A DNA stretch of 64,000 bases from CAJBVG01 sp943372995 (GTDB lineage Bacteria > Bacteroidota > Bacteroidia > Sphingobacteriales > Sphingobacteriaceae), in NCBI GenBank assembly GCA_943372995.1, contig CALSAQ010000002.1, positions 310,001-374,000 of the forward strand, in the 5' to 3' direction. The notes below the pieces were generated by a model. That model saw nothing but the letters and a program-made list of their open reading frames with translations. It made no database searches and had not been told where the DNA came from. A program made the translations under genes and the position numbers. This document shows, piece by piece, positions 6,895-15,676 of this stretch. Numbering within the stretch: the stretch's first letter is position 1; the number at the start of each line of letters is the position of its first letter.

Positions 6895-8358
6895 ATGAAA
6901 ACAATAATCTTATCATCTATTTTGTTGCTGTTCTCATTTTTTGTAAACGCTCAAATAGACTCAAACATTACCATCGGTAAAAAAGAGGTCATCACCTCTA
7001 AAATATTAAATGAAAACAGAACAATTTGGATTTATACTCCAAACAAAACTTCTATAAATTCTAGTGCTGATAAGTCTTATCCAGTATTGTATGTATTAGA
7101 TGGAGATGCTCATTTCTATTCAACAACTGGTATAGTTCAACAACTTAGTCAGGCTAACGGCGCACTCCCAGAAATGATTGTGGTAGCGATAGAAAATACA
7201 AATAGATTTAGAGATTTTGTTCCTGCTAACGATCTAAAGAAAACCAATCCATTTGTGGATTTTTTATCTACAGAACTGATTCCTTACATCGATAAAAAAT
7301 ATAATACAGCTCCATATAAAGTATTGATGGGTCACTCCTTAGCTGGGCTTACTGCAATTAACATGCTCACTAAATTCCCAGATTTGTTTAATGCTTACAT
7401 CGCTATTGAACCTAGTATGTGGTACGACAATGAAAAATTCTTGAAGTATACGATGACTCAATTGCCAAAGAAAAATTTCTCTGATAAAAGATTGTTTGTT
7501 GCTACCGCCAATACTATGCCTAGAGGAATGACTCTTGCTCAGCTTAATGATGATAAATCTCCAGAAACGCAACATATGCGCTCTATTATTAAATTAAATA
7601 CGTTTCTGAAATCAACGAACAATGGCTTATCTTTTTCCGAAAAATATTATGAAAGTGAAGGTCATAATACAGTGCCATTAATTGGTACTTATGATGGGTT
7701 GCGCTTTATCTTTAATTACTATTTATTTGATGCAACAGAAAAAGAATTTACAGATACGTCAGCTTTTATAGCCATAAAACTAAGATCACATTATGCAAAT
7801 ATATCTGATAAGATGGGCTATAAAAATTCAGCTCCTGAAGCATTCATTAAATATATTGCCTACGAAGCATTGGAAAAAAAACAATTCAACAAAGCAGAAG
7901 CCTTATTTAAACTTAATGTAGATTGGTATCCACAAAGCCATCATGCTTACGAATCGTATGCCGACTATTTTGTAGTTCGAAATGATACCAACAATGCTAT
8001 AATTAATTATAACAAAGCATTAGCGATTGATTCAAATCTCATTATTAAAAGTAAAATAAAAGCATTGAGCAAAAATAATGAATCGAGCATTGCGGCTACA
8101 GAGTTGAAAAAATACACAGGAGTTTATAATCTGGAAATGTATAATATCCCTATCGTTTTAGAAATTCGTCAAAATAAATTATGGGCCAAAGTTCCTGGTC
8201 AGGAAGATGATGAGCTAATACAATTAGCCGACAAAAATTTTACGGTAAAAGGTAAACAAGGGTATAACATTACGTTTGAAATGGATACTCATCAACCTAA
8301 AAGTTTTACTTCTGTACAACCCAATGGAACATTTAAAGCTGTATTTGTAAAGAAATAA
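6895..8358 (+). CDS. secreted esterase (PF00756-type alpha/beta hydrolase) with TPR and C-terminal beta domain
   Basis: About 487 residues. The ATG at 6895 gives a clean Sec signal peptide ending VNAQ and sits 1 base behind the XRE stop; ATGs at 6871 and 6883 and a TTG at 6859 would overlap that gene. The IroE/YbbA-like catalytic domain has the nucleophile elbow GHSLAG near residue 147 and a late histidine in ESEGHNT near 257. One or two TPR units follow (KKQFNKAEALFKLN onward), then a DUF3471-like beta domain from about residue 410. Such enzymes cleave esters of siderophores, acyl groups or cinnamates; the substrate here is unknown. Confidence 0.88.
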   Translation: MKTIILSSILLLFSFFVNAQIDSNITIGKKEVITSKILNENRTIWIYTPNKTSINSSADKSYPVLYVLDGDAHFYSTTGIVQQLSQANGALPEMIVVAIENTNRFRDFVPANDLKKTNPFVDFLSTELIPYIDKKYNTAPYKVLMGHSLAGLTAINMLTKFPDLFNAYIAIEPSMWYDNEKFLKYTMTQLPKKNFSDKRLFVATANTMPRGMTLAQLNDDKSPETQHMRSIIKLNTFLKSTNNGLSFSEKYYESEGHNTVPLIGTYDGLRFIFNYYLFDATEKEFTDTSAFIAIKLRSHYANISDKMGYKNSAPEAFIKYIAYEALEKKQFNKAEALFKLNVDWYPQSHHAYESYADYFVVRNDTNNAIINYNKALAIDSNLIIKSKIKALSKNNESSIAATELKKYTGVYNLEMYNIPIVLEIRQNKLWAKVPGQEDDELIQLADKNFTVKGKQGYNITFEMDTHQPKSFTSVQPNGTFKAVFVKK

Positions 8359-8382
8359 TTAGAATATTAAAATATACATCCG

Positions 8383-9471
8383 ATGAAGAACAATAATAAA
8401 CAATCTATTTTGAGAAGAGTGTTTAAGTGGACATTCAGAACTATTGGAGTAATACTATTGATTTTACTTGTATGGAGTTTAATTCCCTTAAAGCAAACAG
8501 TAGAACCTATAAAACCAAAAGAGGATACTAAGTATTGGAATCTGAAAGCAGGTTATAAAATTGCCTACACTAAAATAGAAGGCGACTCAGCAAATATAAA
8601 TCCTAGTATAATTTTTTTACATGGTGGTCCGGGTGGCTATATCCATTCTGCTATCATTACACAAATGAAAAGTATAGCACAACTTGGGTATAATGTTTAC
8701 CTCTACGACCAAATTGGTTCGGGTTTATCGGATAGATTACCTAAACCTAAAGATTATTCCTTTGAAAGACATTTGAATGATTTGAATGAAATTGTAGCAC
8801 ATCAAATAAAAACAGATAAAGTTATTTTAATTGGGCATTCATTTGGTGGAATTTTAGCGACACATTTTTCTGCACAACATCCGGAGAAAGTAGCAAAACT
8901 CATCCTTTCATCGCCAGGAGATTTACAACCCTACAGAACCAATGCAGATGGATCCATGGCTAATATGGACTCTATTTATCCCATTCCTACACAATATGTA
9001 TTTAAATCTCCAATTGAAGTTTTTGAACAAACAGAAAAAGATTTCTTACAACCACGAATAGTGATGTCGATGATATGTGCGATGGCTTTCAATTTTAAAT
9101 GGGCCAGCGATAAAGAATTTGATGACTATACCAATACGATGGCATCTAAATTTACTAAAGGTATGGTTGCAGATCCTAAAAATGTAAAACCTGAAGAGGG
9201 GGGAGCTGGTGGATATTCTCATGGCTTTAGTAATTATTATGGGGACCTATCTGATATTAGAGCCAAATTAAAGGAACTTAACATCCCGACCTTGGTACTG
9301 CAGGGGCAATACGACCAAGGTGAATTCTCATCGGTTTATGAATATGTGGATTTGTTGAAGGGTAAATATGTTTTTATAGAAAATGCTGGACATATAATTT
9401 GGTGGGATAAACCAATGCAATACAACGATGCGATTATCGATTTTCTTAATACACATAATCAACATAATTAG
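8383..9471 (+). CDS. membrane-anchored alpha/beta hydrolase, proline iminopeptidase-like
   Basis: 362 residues. One N-terminal membrane anchor (about residues 17-35), then a peptidase-S33-type fold: the oxyanion motif HGGPGG near residue 81, YDQIGSGLSD, the nucleophile elbow GHSFGG with serine near 153, and the closing histidine in ENAGHIIWWDKP near 343. HGGPGG is typical of prolyl aminopeptidases. The anchor suggests it works at the outer face of the inner membrane. It follows the esterase gene by 24 bases, so the two are likely co-transcribed. Confidence 0.85.
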   Translation: MKNNNKQSILRRVFKWTFRTIGVILLILLVWSLIPLKQTVEPIKPKEDTKYWNLKAGYKIAYTKIEGDSANINPSIIFLHGGPGGYIHSAIITQMKSIAQLGYNVYLYDQIGSGLSDRLPKPKDYSFERHLNDLNEIVAHQIKTDKVILIGHSFGGILATHFSAQHPEKVAKLILSSPGDLQPYRTNADGSMANMDSIYPIPTQYVFKSPIEVFEQTEKDFLQPRIVMSMICAMAFNFKWASDKEFDDYTNTMASKFTKGMVADPKNVKPEEGGAGGYSHGFSNYYGDLSDIRAKLKELNIPTLVLQGQYDQGEFSSVYEYVDLLKGKYVFIENAGHIIWWDKPMQYNDAIIDFLNTHNQHN

Positions 9472-9582
9472 ATTTACTACCTACCTGTGAAAGCAAGATT
9501 TGCTATAAAAGATAGAGATAAACCAAGTAAATTTGTTGGGCAAACCATTTCGAAAATAAAGGCAAAATAAACACATACCCAA

Positions 9583-10149
9583 ATGGAACGATTCGAGTAC
9601 TTAAATTTCTTTCATTCGTTTAGTCGTGCCGAATACGATTTGTTGAGTAGAGGTCTAAAGAAAAGAGTCTTTAAGAAAGGAGATTTAATTACCGTTCCAG
9701 GTCAAATTCAACGAGAACTATACTTTGTGAACACAGGTGTTCAGATGTCGTATTTTGAGTCGGAAGATAAAACTCAGGTAATTGCTTTTACCTATCCTCC
9801 GAACTTATGCGCCATTCCAGAGTCATTTCAATTTCAAACTCCATCTAAGTATTTTCTCACCTGCCTTACTGATAGTGAATTCGAATATATTACATTTGAC
9901 GACTTGCAAAAACTGTTTGATGAGTCGCAACAAATAGAGAGATTGTTTAGAAAAATAACTGAAGGTATTTTAGCAGGTATGGTTAACAGACATATAGAGC
10001 TACACAGCTTAACGATAGAAGAACGGTACAAAGCATTCTGCAGAAGAAGTCCACAATTATTACAGCTTGTTCCACACAAATACATTGCATCTTATTTAGG
10101 AATAAACCCAACAAATTTCAGTAAGCTTTTTAATTCTGTAAAATTCTAA
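9583..10149 (+). CDS. Crp/Fnr-type regulator
   Basis: 188 residues. A cyclic-nucleotide-binding beta roll at about residues 15-115 (KKGDLITVPGQIQRELYFVNTG), a connecting helix, then a short helix-turn-helix ending in HKYIASYLGINPTNFSKL. The motif ERYKAF...P near residue 145 is typical of the Bacteroidota Crp/Fnr subgroup, whose ligands are mostly unknown. A TAAATTTG box at 9528-9535 may be its -7 element. It may control the next gene, a dehalogenase-like hydrolase. Confidence 0.88.
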   Translation: MERFEYLNFFHSFSRAEYDLLSRGLKKRVFKKGDLITVPGQIQRELYFVNTGVQMSYFESEDKTQVIAFTYPPNLCAIPESFQFQTPSKYFLTCLTDSEFEYITFDDLQKLFDESQQIERLFRKITEGILAGMVNRHIELHSLTIEERYKAFCRRSPQLLQLVPHKYIASYLGINPTNFSKLFNSVKF

Positions 10150-10226
10150 TCTTGGTTTATACCAACTTTAATTATTAATTATCTATTGTTCTTTGCACTA
10201 AGTTTTACAATTTTAAAATTAGAACA

Positions 10227-11099
10227 ATGGAACATAAATGGATGGATACTCTAGAGTATCCCTTTACCTCAAATTATTTTGAAATTTCAGGGCAAAAATT
10301 ACATTACATCGACGAAGGAAAAGGAGAAACAATTTTATTTGTACATGGGACACCCTCTTGGAGTTTTGATTATCGAAATATCATAAAAAAGCTAAAAGAA
10401 AATTATAGGTGTATTGCTATTGATCATATTGGGTTTGGACTTTCAAGCAAGCCAGAGCATTACGACTATTCGACACAAAACCATAGTAAGACCTTAGAAA
10501 AATTTGTGCTTGAAAAAAAACTGGAAGGAATAACATTGGTTGTTCACGATTTCGGAGGGCCAATAGGTTTAAATTTTGCCATTAAATATCCAGAAAAGGT
10601 AAAGCTTATTGTAATTCTAAACTCATGGTTATGGAGTAGTAAAACAGATCCTGATTTTATAAAGATGAGTAGAATATTAAGAAGTCCATTGCTCCCGTTT
10701 TTATATAGGTATTTTAATTTTTCAGCTAAATATATTTTACCGAAATCTTTCGGAGAAAATAAATTATCCTCTAAAATATTGAAACACTATGTTAAACCCT
10801 TTGCCAATAAAAAACAGCGAAACGGTACTATTGCATTTGCTAAATCCTTGCTTAATAATCAAGATTGGTTCGAAAGTATTTGGAACCAACGTCAAACCCT
10901 TATTAACAAACCAACATTGTTTATTTGGGGGATGAGCGACCCTGTGATTAAACCTGTATACTTAGATAAATTTTTATCCGCCTTCCCGAATGCTGAAACC
11001 CTTAAGCTAGATTCTTGTGGACATTTTCCACAAGAAGAACAACCAGAATTAGTTGAAAAAGCTATATTTGATTTCATAAAGGCACAGTCGACTTTATGA
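10227..11099 (+). CDS. alpha/beta hydrolase, haloalkane dehalogenase-like
   Basis: 290 residues, matching haloalkane dehalogenases and related hydrolases in length. Motifs: HGTPSWSFDYR near residue 41 (oxyanion hole), VVHDFGGPIG near 109 with aspartate as nucleophile instead of serine, ILNSWLW, WGMSDPVI near 236 and the histidine in CGHFPQEEQPE near 266. The aspartate nucleophile points to dehalogenase or epoxide-hydrolase chemistry rather than an esterase. The halide-binding residues cannot be judged with certainty. The LuxR-type gene starts 10 bases behind its stop. Confidence 0.85.
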   Translation: MEHKWMDTLEYPFTSNYFEISGQKLHYIDEGKGETILFVHGTPSWSFDYRNIIKKLKENYRCIAIDHIGFGLSSKPEHYDYSTQNHSKTLEKFVLEKKLEGITLVVHDFGGPIGLNFAIKYPEKVKLIVILNSWLWSSKTDPDFIKMSRILRSPLLPFLYRYFNFSAKYILPKSFGENKLSSKILKHYVKPFANKKQRNGTIAFAKSLLNNQDWFESIWNQRQTLINKPTLFIWGMSDPVIKPVYLDKFLSAFPNAETLKLDSCGHFPQEEQPELVEKAIFDFIKAQSTL

Positions 11100-11109
11100 A
11101 ACAATTGTA

Positions 11110-11580
11110 ATGACAGTTACTAAGGAAATTAAGCATATTATTTTATACAGCCTGCTTATGGCAGCGTTTGTGTTTATTTTAAAATGGCTGCAATGGAAAT
11201 ATTTTATTGCCGATCACTCTGTTGAAATATATGTTGGAGCAGTGGCTTTAATTTTTACAGCCTTAGGGATTTGGATTGCGCATAAAATAATTAAACCCAA
11301 AATCGAACAGGTAATTGTAGAAAAAGAAATCTATGTAACCTCGCACATAGAACCCTTCTTTAACGAAGAGGAATGGAAAAAACTAAATTTAACCAATAGA
11401 GAAAACGAAGTTTTGCAACTTCTGGTAAAAGGATATAGCAATGCTGAAATTGCAGATAAATTATTTCTATCCTTAAGTACTATTAAAACCCACACTTCAA
11501 ATTTATTTGTAAAGTTAAACGTATCGAGTAGGGTAAAAGCCATTCAGAAAGCTAAAGATTTGAATATCATAGAAGTATAA
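11110..11580 (+). CDS. membrane-anchored LuxR-type regulator
   Basis: 156 residues. Two membrane segments (about 10-28 and 42-62), a short linker, then a LuxR/FixJ helix-turn-helix from about residue 90: LTNRENEVLQLLVKGYSNAE and the recognition helix around LSLSTIKTHTSNLFVKLNV. There is no receiver or ligand domain, so the membrane part is the only candidate sensor. This architecture is seen in Bacteroidota. It lies 10 bases behind the dehalogenase-like gene and ahead of a DUF4199 membrane protein. Confidence 0.88.
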   Translation: MTVTKEIKHIILYSLLMAAFVFILKWLQWKYFIADHSVEIYVGAVALIFTALGIWIAHKIIKPKIEQVIVEKEIYVTSHIEPFFNEEEWKKLNLTNRENEVLQLLVKGYSNAEIADKLFLSLSTIKTHTSNLFVKLNVSSRVKAIQKAKDLNIIEV

Positions 11581-11588
11581 AAATTAGT

Positions 11589-11633
11589 ACTTTGGTATTA
11601 AAATAGAGTTAGTGCAAGAATTGGTACCAAAGT
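11589..11633. promoter_or_regulatory. inverted repeat, possible operator
   Basis: ACTTTGGTA (11589-11597) and TACCAAAGT (11625-11633) are perfect inverted copies with 27 bases between them, one base longer if the flanking T/A is counted. It sits in the gap between the LuxR-type gene and the DUF4199 gene and has no T-run, so an operator is likelier than a terminator. Confidence 0.35.
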
Positions 11634-11698
11634 ATGAACGATTTATCTTTTTCCAGCTCTACATTTGCAACATCAAACCACATAAAATTTATTTTAGT

Positions 11699-12208
11699 AT
11701 GAAAAAAGTAATTTGGATTTATGGATTAATTATTGGTGCTGCACTTAGCATTAATACCATTATGATGATGAACATCATGGTAAATAATAGAGATTTTAAA
11801 AGCAACGATTTCATAGGTTATGGTGTTCTGATCGCGATGTTCTCTATCATCTTTTTTGGCATTCGAAAATACAGAGATCAATATGGTGCTGGATCTATTT
11901 CTTTTGGCAAAGCGTTTAAAATAGGCTCTTTAATTGCATTCATTGGCTCATCGATGTATGTGATATTTGGCCTTGGGTATTATTATTTATTTGTACCCGA
12001 ATTTTTAGATGCATATATTGAAATCGTACTCAAAAATTGCACATCACCCGAAGAGTTAGCCGCAAAAACTATAGAGATGGCGAATTTTAAAGAAATGTAC
12101 AAAAACCCATTGTTCGCAATATTTGTTTCTTATATGGAAGTATTACCTTTAGGTATTATAGTAACATTAATAAGCGCCTTAATTCTAAAAAAATCAACCA
12201 ATAACTAA
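11699..12208 (+). CDS. DUF4199 membrane protein
   Basis: 169 residues with four predicted membrane segments: about 4-25, 37-55, 75-98 and 140-162. The second and third are joined by the GIRKYRDQYGAGSISFGKAF segment that typifies Bacteroidota DUF4199 proteins. The function is unknown. The ATG at 11699 starts MKKVIWIYG; an in-frame TTG/GTG-type start 87 bases upstream would add a non-membrane leader lacking support. An inverted repeat lies just upstream. Confidence 0.82.
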   Translation: MKKVIWIYGLIIGAALSINTIMMMNIMVNNRDFKSNDFIGYGVLIAMFSIIFFGIRKYRDQYGAGSISFGKAFKIGSLIAFIGSSMYVIFGLGYYYLFVPEFLDAYIEIVLKNCTSPEELAAKTIEMANFKEMYKNPLFAIFVSYMEVLPLGIIVTLISALILKKSTNN

Positions 12209-12210
12209 CA

Positions 12211-12246
12211 CCAGTCACGAGTCACCAGTCACTATTCACTAGTAAT
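12211..12246. repeat. tandem AGTCAC-type words
   Basis: Four imperfect tandem copies of a 7-8-base word (CCAGTCAC, GAGTCAC, CAGTCAC, TATTCAC) fill the 38-base gap between the DUF4199 and DUF2200 genes. The same word family recurs at 59965-59995. No coding or terminator role is seen. Confidence 0.65.
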
Positions 12247-12606
12247 ATGAATCCAAAAAACATAGAACGTCTTTATAAAATGGCATTTTCGGGGGTGTAT
12301 CCTCATTATGTAACTAAGGTTATAAGTAAAGGCAGAACTATTGAAGAATTACATGAAGTGATTTTTTGGCTTACGGGTTACAATGAAAAAAGCTTACAAA
12401 AACATATTTCAGAGCACACCAATTTTGAAACATTTTTTAAGGAAGCTCCCTTGCTGAATCCGAATGCGAATAAAATAACGGGTGTTATTTGTGGCGATAG
12501 AATTGAAAATATAGAAGATGAACTGGTTAGAAAAACAAGGTATTTAGATAAGCTGGTGGATGAATTAGCAAAAGGAAAAACAATGGAAAAAATTTTAAGA
12601 AAATAA
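12247..12606 (+). CDS. DUF2200 protein
   Basis: 119 residues, the family's full length. It has the family's VYPHYVTKVISKGRTIEELH start, the IFWLTGYNEKSLQKHI middle and the ITGVICGDRIENIEDELVRK region. The protein is soluble, alpha-helical and of unknown function. The DHFR-like reductase gene follows after 10 bases, so they are probably one transcript. Confidence 0.88.
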   Translation: MNPKNIERLYKMAFSGVYPHYVTKVISKGRTIEELHEVIFWLTGYNEKSLQKHISEHTNFETFFKEAPLLNPNANKITGVICGDRIENIEDELVRKTRYLDKLVDELAKGKTMEKILRK

Positions 12607-12616
12607 TAATACAAAC

Positions 12617-13189
12617 ATGAGAAAATTAATATTCTTTATGCATACCTCACTCGATGGTTTTGTTGCAGGACCTAAAGGAGAATTGAATTGGGTAAAAATT
12701 AACGACGAGATCTTCGACTTTGTAGATACCTTAACAGATAAAGCAGACACAGCACTGTATGGTCGTGTGACCTATGAAATGATGCAGAGCTATTGGCCTA
12801 CAGCCGCTGATCAACCCAATGCAACGAAACACGATAAGCATCATTCTATTTGGTATAAAAATGTTTCTAAGGTGGTATTATCTAAAACCATAAGCGATGC
12901 TGACTTAGAAAATACCATAGTAATTAGCGATGAATTAATTGAGCGCATCAATCATTTAAAAAATAAGGAAGGAAAAAATATTTTAATTTTTGGAAGTCCT
13001 TCTGCATCTCATTCCTTACTTCGTTTAGGTCTTATCGATGAATTTTGGTTGTTTGTTAATCCAATATTATTGGGTAAGGGTATTCCAGCAATAGATGGAG
13101 TGAATGAAATTACTCAATTGGAATTATTAGAAACAAAAACATTTGCTTGTGGTGTCATTGCCCTTCACTACGAAAAGAAAAGTAATTAG
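12617..13189 (+). CDS. dihydrofolate reductase-family protein (RibD C-terminal type)
   Basis: 190 residues. Family marks: MHTSLDGFVAGPKGELNW at the start, LYGRVTYEMMQSYWP near residue 48, an NADPH-binding KNILIFGSPSASHSLLRLGL stretch near 120, and the VNPILLGKGIPAI strand near 150. These YwjB/YyaP-like proteins share the fold of RibD reductase and DHFR, but their substrate is generally unknown. A truncated relative lies at 15677-15766 in the same block. Confidence 0.9.
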   Translation: MRKLIFFMHTSLDGFVAGPKGELNWVKINDEIFDFVDTLTDKADTALYGRVTYEMMQSYWPTAADQPNATKHDKHHSIWYKNVSKVVLSKTISDADLENTIVISDELIERINHLKNKEGKNILIFGSPSASHSLLRLGLIDEFWLFVNPILLGKGIPAIDGVNEITQLELLETKTFACGVIALHYEKKSN

Positions 13190-13282
13190 TGGTAAATTAC
13201 TCATGTAACCATGAAGTAGAACGACTTCGTAATTTATTGTATACTTATTGTATGTAATGAAATTTTAATTGAAACAACCACC

Positions 13283-13864
13283 ATGAATACGGACTTAATT
13301 CTACACAATATAAACAAACATATTCAACTCGATCCAAACGAGATTGATTTCTTTACCTCCCTTTTGCAAACCAAAACACTAAAGAAAAAAGAGTTTTTGT
13401 TAACACAAGGGGAGGTATGCAAAACCGAAAATTTTATAGTGAAAGGTTGTTTACGTACCTATACCCTCGATGAAAATGGGGTGGAGCACATTGTTATGTT
13501 TGGAATAGAAGATTGGTGGGTTGGAGATCTTTATAGTTTTCTTACCCAAAGTCCTGCAAGTTATTTTATTGACGCATTGGAAGACACGGAAGTTTTACAA
13601 ATATCAAAATCTAACCTGGATATACTTTATGAGAAGATTCCGAAATTTGAACGTTTTTTTAGGTTGATTCTTCAAAATGCATTTATCGCCCAACAAAAAA
13701 GAATCAATCAAAACCTTTCCTTTACAGCCGAGCAGCGTTACATCGATTTTATAGAGAAATATCCTCAGCTAGAACAACGCATCTCACAGAAACATATTTC
13801 ATCCTACCTTGGCATTACACCAGTTTTCTTAAGTATGCTCCGCAGAAAACTAATCCAGAAGTAA
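13283..13864 (+). CDS. Crp/Fnr-type regulator
   Basis: 193 residues. Beta-roll effector domain (KKKEFLLTQGEVCKTENFIV through IVMFGIEDWWVGDLYSF) and a C-terminal helix-turn-helix (QKHISSYLGITPVFLSMLRR). The sensory part resembles Bacteroidota regulators placed next to small oxidoreductase or DoxX genes, and a DoxX gene follows 112 bases downstream, making it a candidate target. Only weakly similar to the Crp/Fnr gene at 9583. Confidence 0.9.
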   Translation: MNTDLILHNINKHIQLDPNEIDFFTSLLQTKTLKKKEFLLTQGEVCKTENFIVKGCLRTYTLDENGVEHIVMFGIEDWWVGDLYSFLTQSPASYFIDALEDTEVLQISKSNLDILYEKIPKFERFFRLILQNAFIAQQKRINQNLSFTAEQRYIDFIEKYPQLEQRISQKHISSYLGITPVFLSMLRRKLIQK

Positions 13865-13976
13865 TTTATTAAACTACTTTAATTTTTATTGTTTTCATTC
13901 TTCGTTGTTTTGAACCTTCGTATAGGAGCAATAGCTGCTCTTTAGAAAATCTTGCAAAACAATTAAAATAAATAAA

Positions 13977-14417
13977 ATGAAAAACACAATTTTAAAAACG
14001 AATAACGACTGGACAGGTGTAATTCTTCGCCTTACCATTGGGATAATTTTATTTCCTCATGGTGCACAAAAAATGCTTGGAATATTTGGAGGATTTGGAT
14101 TTTCGGGTACCATGGGTTTCTTTACTGAAACGATGCATCTGCCATGGTTGATAGGATTCCTAGTGATTGTGATAGAATTTATAGGAGCATTATCGCTGAT
14201 TGCAGGGTTTGCCAGTAGAATATGGGCAGGTTTAATCATCATTCTGTTTTTGGGTATTATTTTCAGTTCTCACCTAGAGAATGGTTTTTTCATGAACTGG
14301 TTTGGTAATCAGAAAGGCGAAGGCTATGAATTTCATTTGCTCATTATTGGTTTGAGCATTGCAACACTTATTAATGGAAGTGGTAAATTTTCTGTGGATG
14401 AGAAACTAATTAATTAA
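13977..14417 (+). CDS. DoxX-family membrane protein
   Basis: 146 residues with four membrane helices. Begins with GVILRLTIGIILFPHGAQKM, the defining DoxX helix, then FFTETMHLPWLIGFLVIVIE and GALSLIAGFASRIWAG. DoxX proteins are membrane partners in thiol or oxidative-stress metabolism in some bacteria, but this branch has no proven role. The terminator at 14443-14470 ends the unit. Confidence 0.9.
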   Translation: MKNTILKTNNDWTGVILRLTIGIILFPHGAQKMLGIFGGFGFSGTMGFFTETMHLPWLIGFLVIVIEFIGALSLIAGFASRIWAGLIIILFLGIIFSSHLENGFFMNWFGNQKGEGYEFHLLIIGLSIATLINGSGKFSVDEKLIN

Positions 14418-14442
14418 TTAATCCACAACCCTACATCTACGA

Positions 14443-14470
14443 GCTTTGCTGTTAATAGCAAAGCTTTTTA
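14443..14470 (+). terminator. rho-independent terminator after doxX
   Basis: Perfect 9-base stem AGCTTTGCT/AGCAAAGCT with a 6-base loop, running into TTTTT. It lies 26 bases behind the DoxX stop. Confidence 0.85.
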
Positions 14471-14504
14471 AATGCTATAAACTTGCATAGGAAAGGAATA
14501 TCAT

Positions 14505-14535
14505 CTAGATTTAGATTATTCTAGATTTAGATTAA
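14505..14535. repeat. two tandem 15-base repeats
   Basis: TCTAGATTTAGATTA occurs at 14505-14519 and again, identical, at 14521-14535, ending 1 base ahead of the DUF1801 start codon. It occupies the leader, so it could be a binding site or a slippage-prone sequence. Confidence 0.75.
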
Positions 14536-14536
14536 C

Positions 14537-14965
14537 ATGAATATTCAAGAGCAAATCAGCGATTATATTAATAGTTTGCCAGAACTCAAACGTAGCGAAA
14601 TGCAAGACTTGCATCGCATGATAATGGAAATAAACCCTTCTTGTAAACTATGGTTTTTAGATGGGAAAGACGAAAACAATAAAATAGTTTCTAATCCTAA
14701 TATTGGTTACGGTAGTTATACTATTAAATATACTAATGGAAAAACTAAAGAGTTCTATAGAATTGGCTTAAGTGCTAATGCCACAGGTATATCAGTTTAT
14801 ATTATGGGCATTGATGATAAAAAATATTTAGCAAATAATTATGGGCAAAGAATAGGCAAGGCAAGTGTTACGGGTTATTGTATTAAGTTTAAAACAATAA
14901 AGGATGTAAATATAGAAGTGCTAGAAGAAGCAATACGATTTGGATTCGTGATACAGAACAAATAA
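14537..14965 (+). CDS. DUF1801 protein (YdhG-like)
   Basis: 142 residues. Starts NIQEQISDYINSLPELKRSE and keeps the DUF1801 core: KLWFLDGKDENNK, the NIGYGSYTIKY strand pair, RIGLSANATGISVYIMG and the end ASVTGYCIKFKTIKDVNIEV. It is a small soluble alpha/beta fold related to frataxin-like/YdhG proteins, without known enzyme activity. It is followed after 32 bases by the PaiB gene. Confidence 0.85.
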   Translation: MNIQEQISDYINSLPELKRSEMQDLHRMIMEINPSCKLWFLDGKDENNKIVSNPNIGYGSYTIKYTNGKTKEFYRIGLSANATGISVYIMGIDDKKYLANNYGQRIGKASVTGYCIKFKTIKDVNIEVLEEAIRFGFVIQNK

Positions 14966-14997
14966 TTTAGCAAAATATTAATCATAAACACATAAGA

Positions 14998-15666
14998 ATG
15001 TACAATTTCTCCTATTTCAAAGAAAAAGACAAACAAACAATTTTAAATTTTTTAGAAGAGCACCCCTTTGCATTTATGACAGGAAGTTTCTTGTCGGGCG
15101 CACAAGTAGCTACACAAATCCCTGTTTTATTAGAAGAGCGAAATGGAGAGTTGTATCTACAAGGGCATATCATGCGCAACACAGATCATCATAAAGCATT
15201 AATGGAAAATCCTAACGCTTTACTTGTGTTTACTGGTCCTAGTACTTACGTGAGTGCATCTTGGTATAGTAATCCACAAATAGGTTCAACTTGGAATTAT
15301 ATGAGTGTTCATATTACAGGTAAAGTTAATTTTATGTCGAATGAAGAGTTGATACAGTTTATGCGAAAACTGACCTTGAAATTTGAAAAAGGAAATGCAC
15401 AGTCGCTCACATTTTACGATAATCTTCCAGAACAATTTTTAAATAAAATGATGCCAGCCATTGCAGGCTTCGAGATAAAGGCAGAGAAATTAGAAAACGT
15501 TTTTAAACTAAGTCAGAATAGAGACGAAAAAAGTTACCTCAATATTATTTCTAAACTTGAAGAGCAAGGCGGGAATGCAGCATTAATTGCTGAAGAAATG
15601 AAAAAAAGAAAAGCAGAACTATTCCCAGAAGGAGTAGAGTGGGATGCTACGAAATTCGATTCGTAG
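14998..15666 (+). CDS. PaiB-type FMN-binding negative transcriptional regulator family
   Basis: 222 residues, typical length. Begins MYNFSYFKEKDKQTILNFLE and has the flavin split-barrel marks HIMRNTDHHKAL, VFTGPSTYVSASWY, the conserved TWNYMSVHITG and the C-terminal AIAGFEIKAEKLENVFKLSQ. B. subtilis PaiB represses sporulation and protease genes, but the fold is that of FMN-binding oxidoreductases and the role here is not evident. A DHFR-like fragment starts 10 bases behind the stop. Confidence 0.9.
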   Translation: MYNFSYFKEKDKQTILNFLEEHPFAFMTGSFLSGAQVATQIPVLLEERNGELYLQGHIMRNTDHHKALMENPNALLVFTGPSTYVSASWYSNPQIGSTWNYMSVHITGKVNFMSNEELIQFMRKLTLKFEKGNAQSLTFYDNLPEQFLNKMMPAIAGFEIKAEKLENVFKLSQNRDEKSYLNIISKLEEQGGNAALIAEEMKKRKAELFPEGVEWDATKFDS

Positions 15667-15676
15667 AAACAACATT

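Noticed and set aside
9487..9570. 27-codon GTG-started frame between the S33-type hydrolase and the Crp/Fnr gene
   Set aside because: It might be a gene remnant (a lysine-rich peptide ending SKIKAK) but no family is recognised and it is short enough to be chance.
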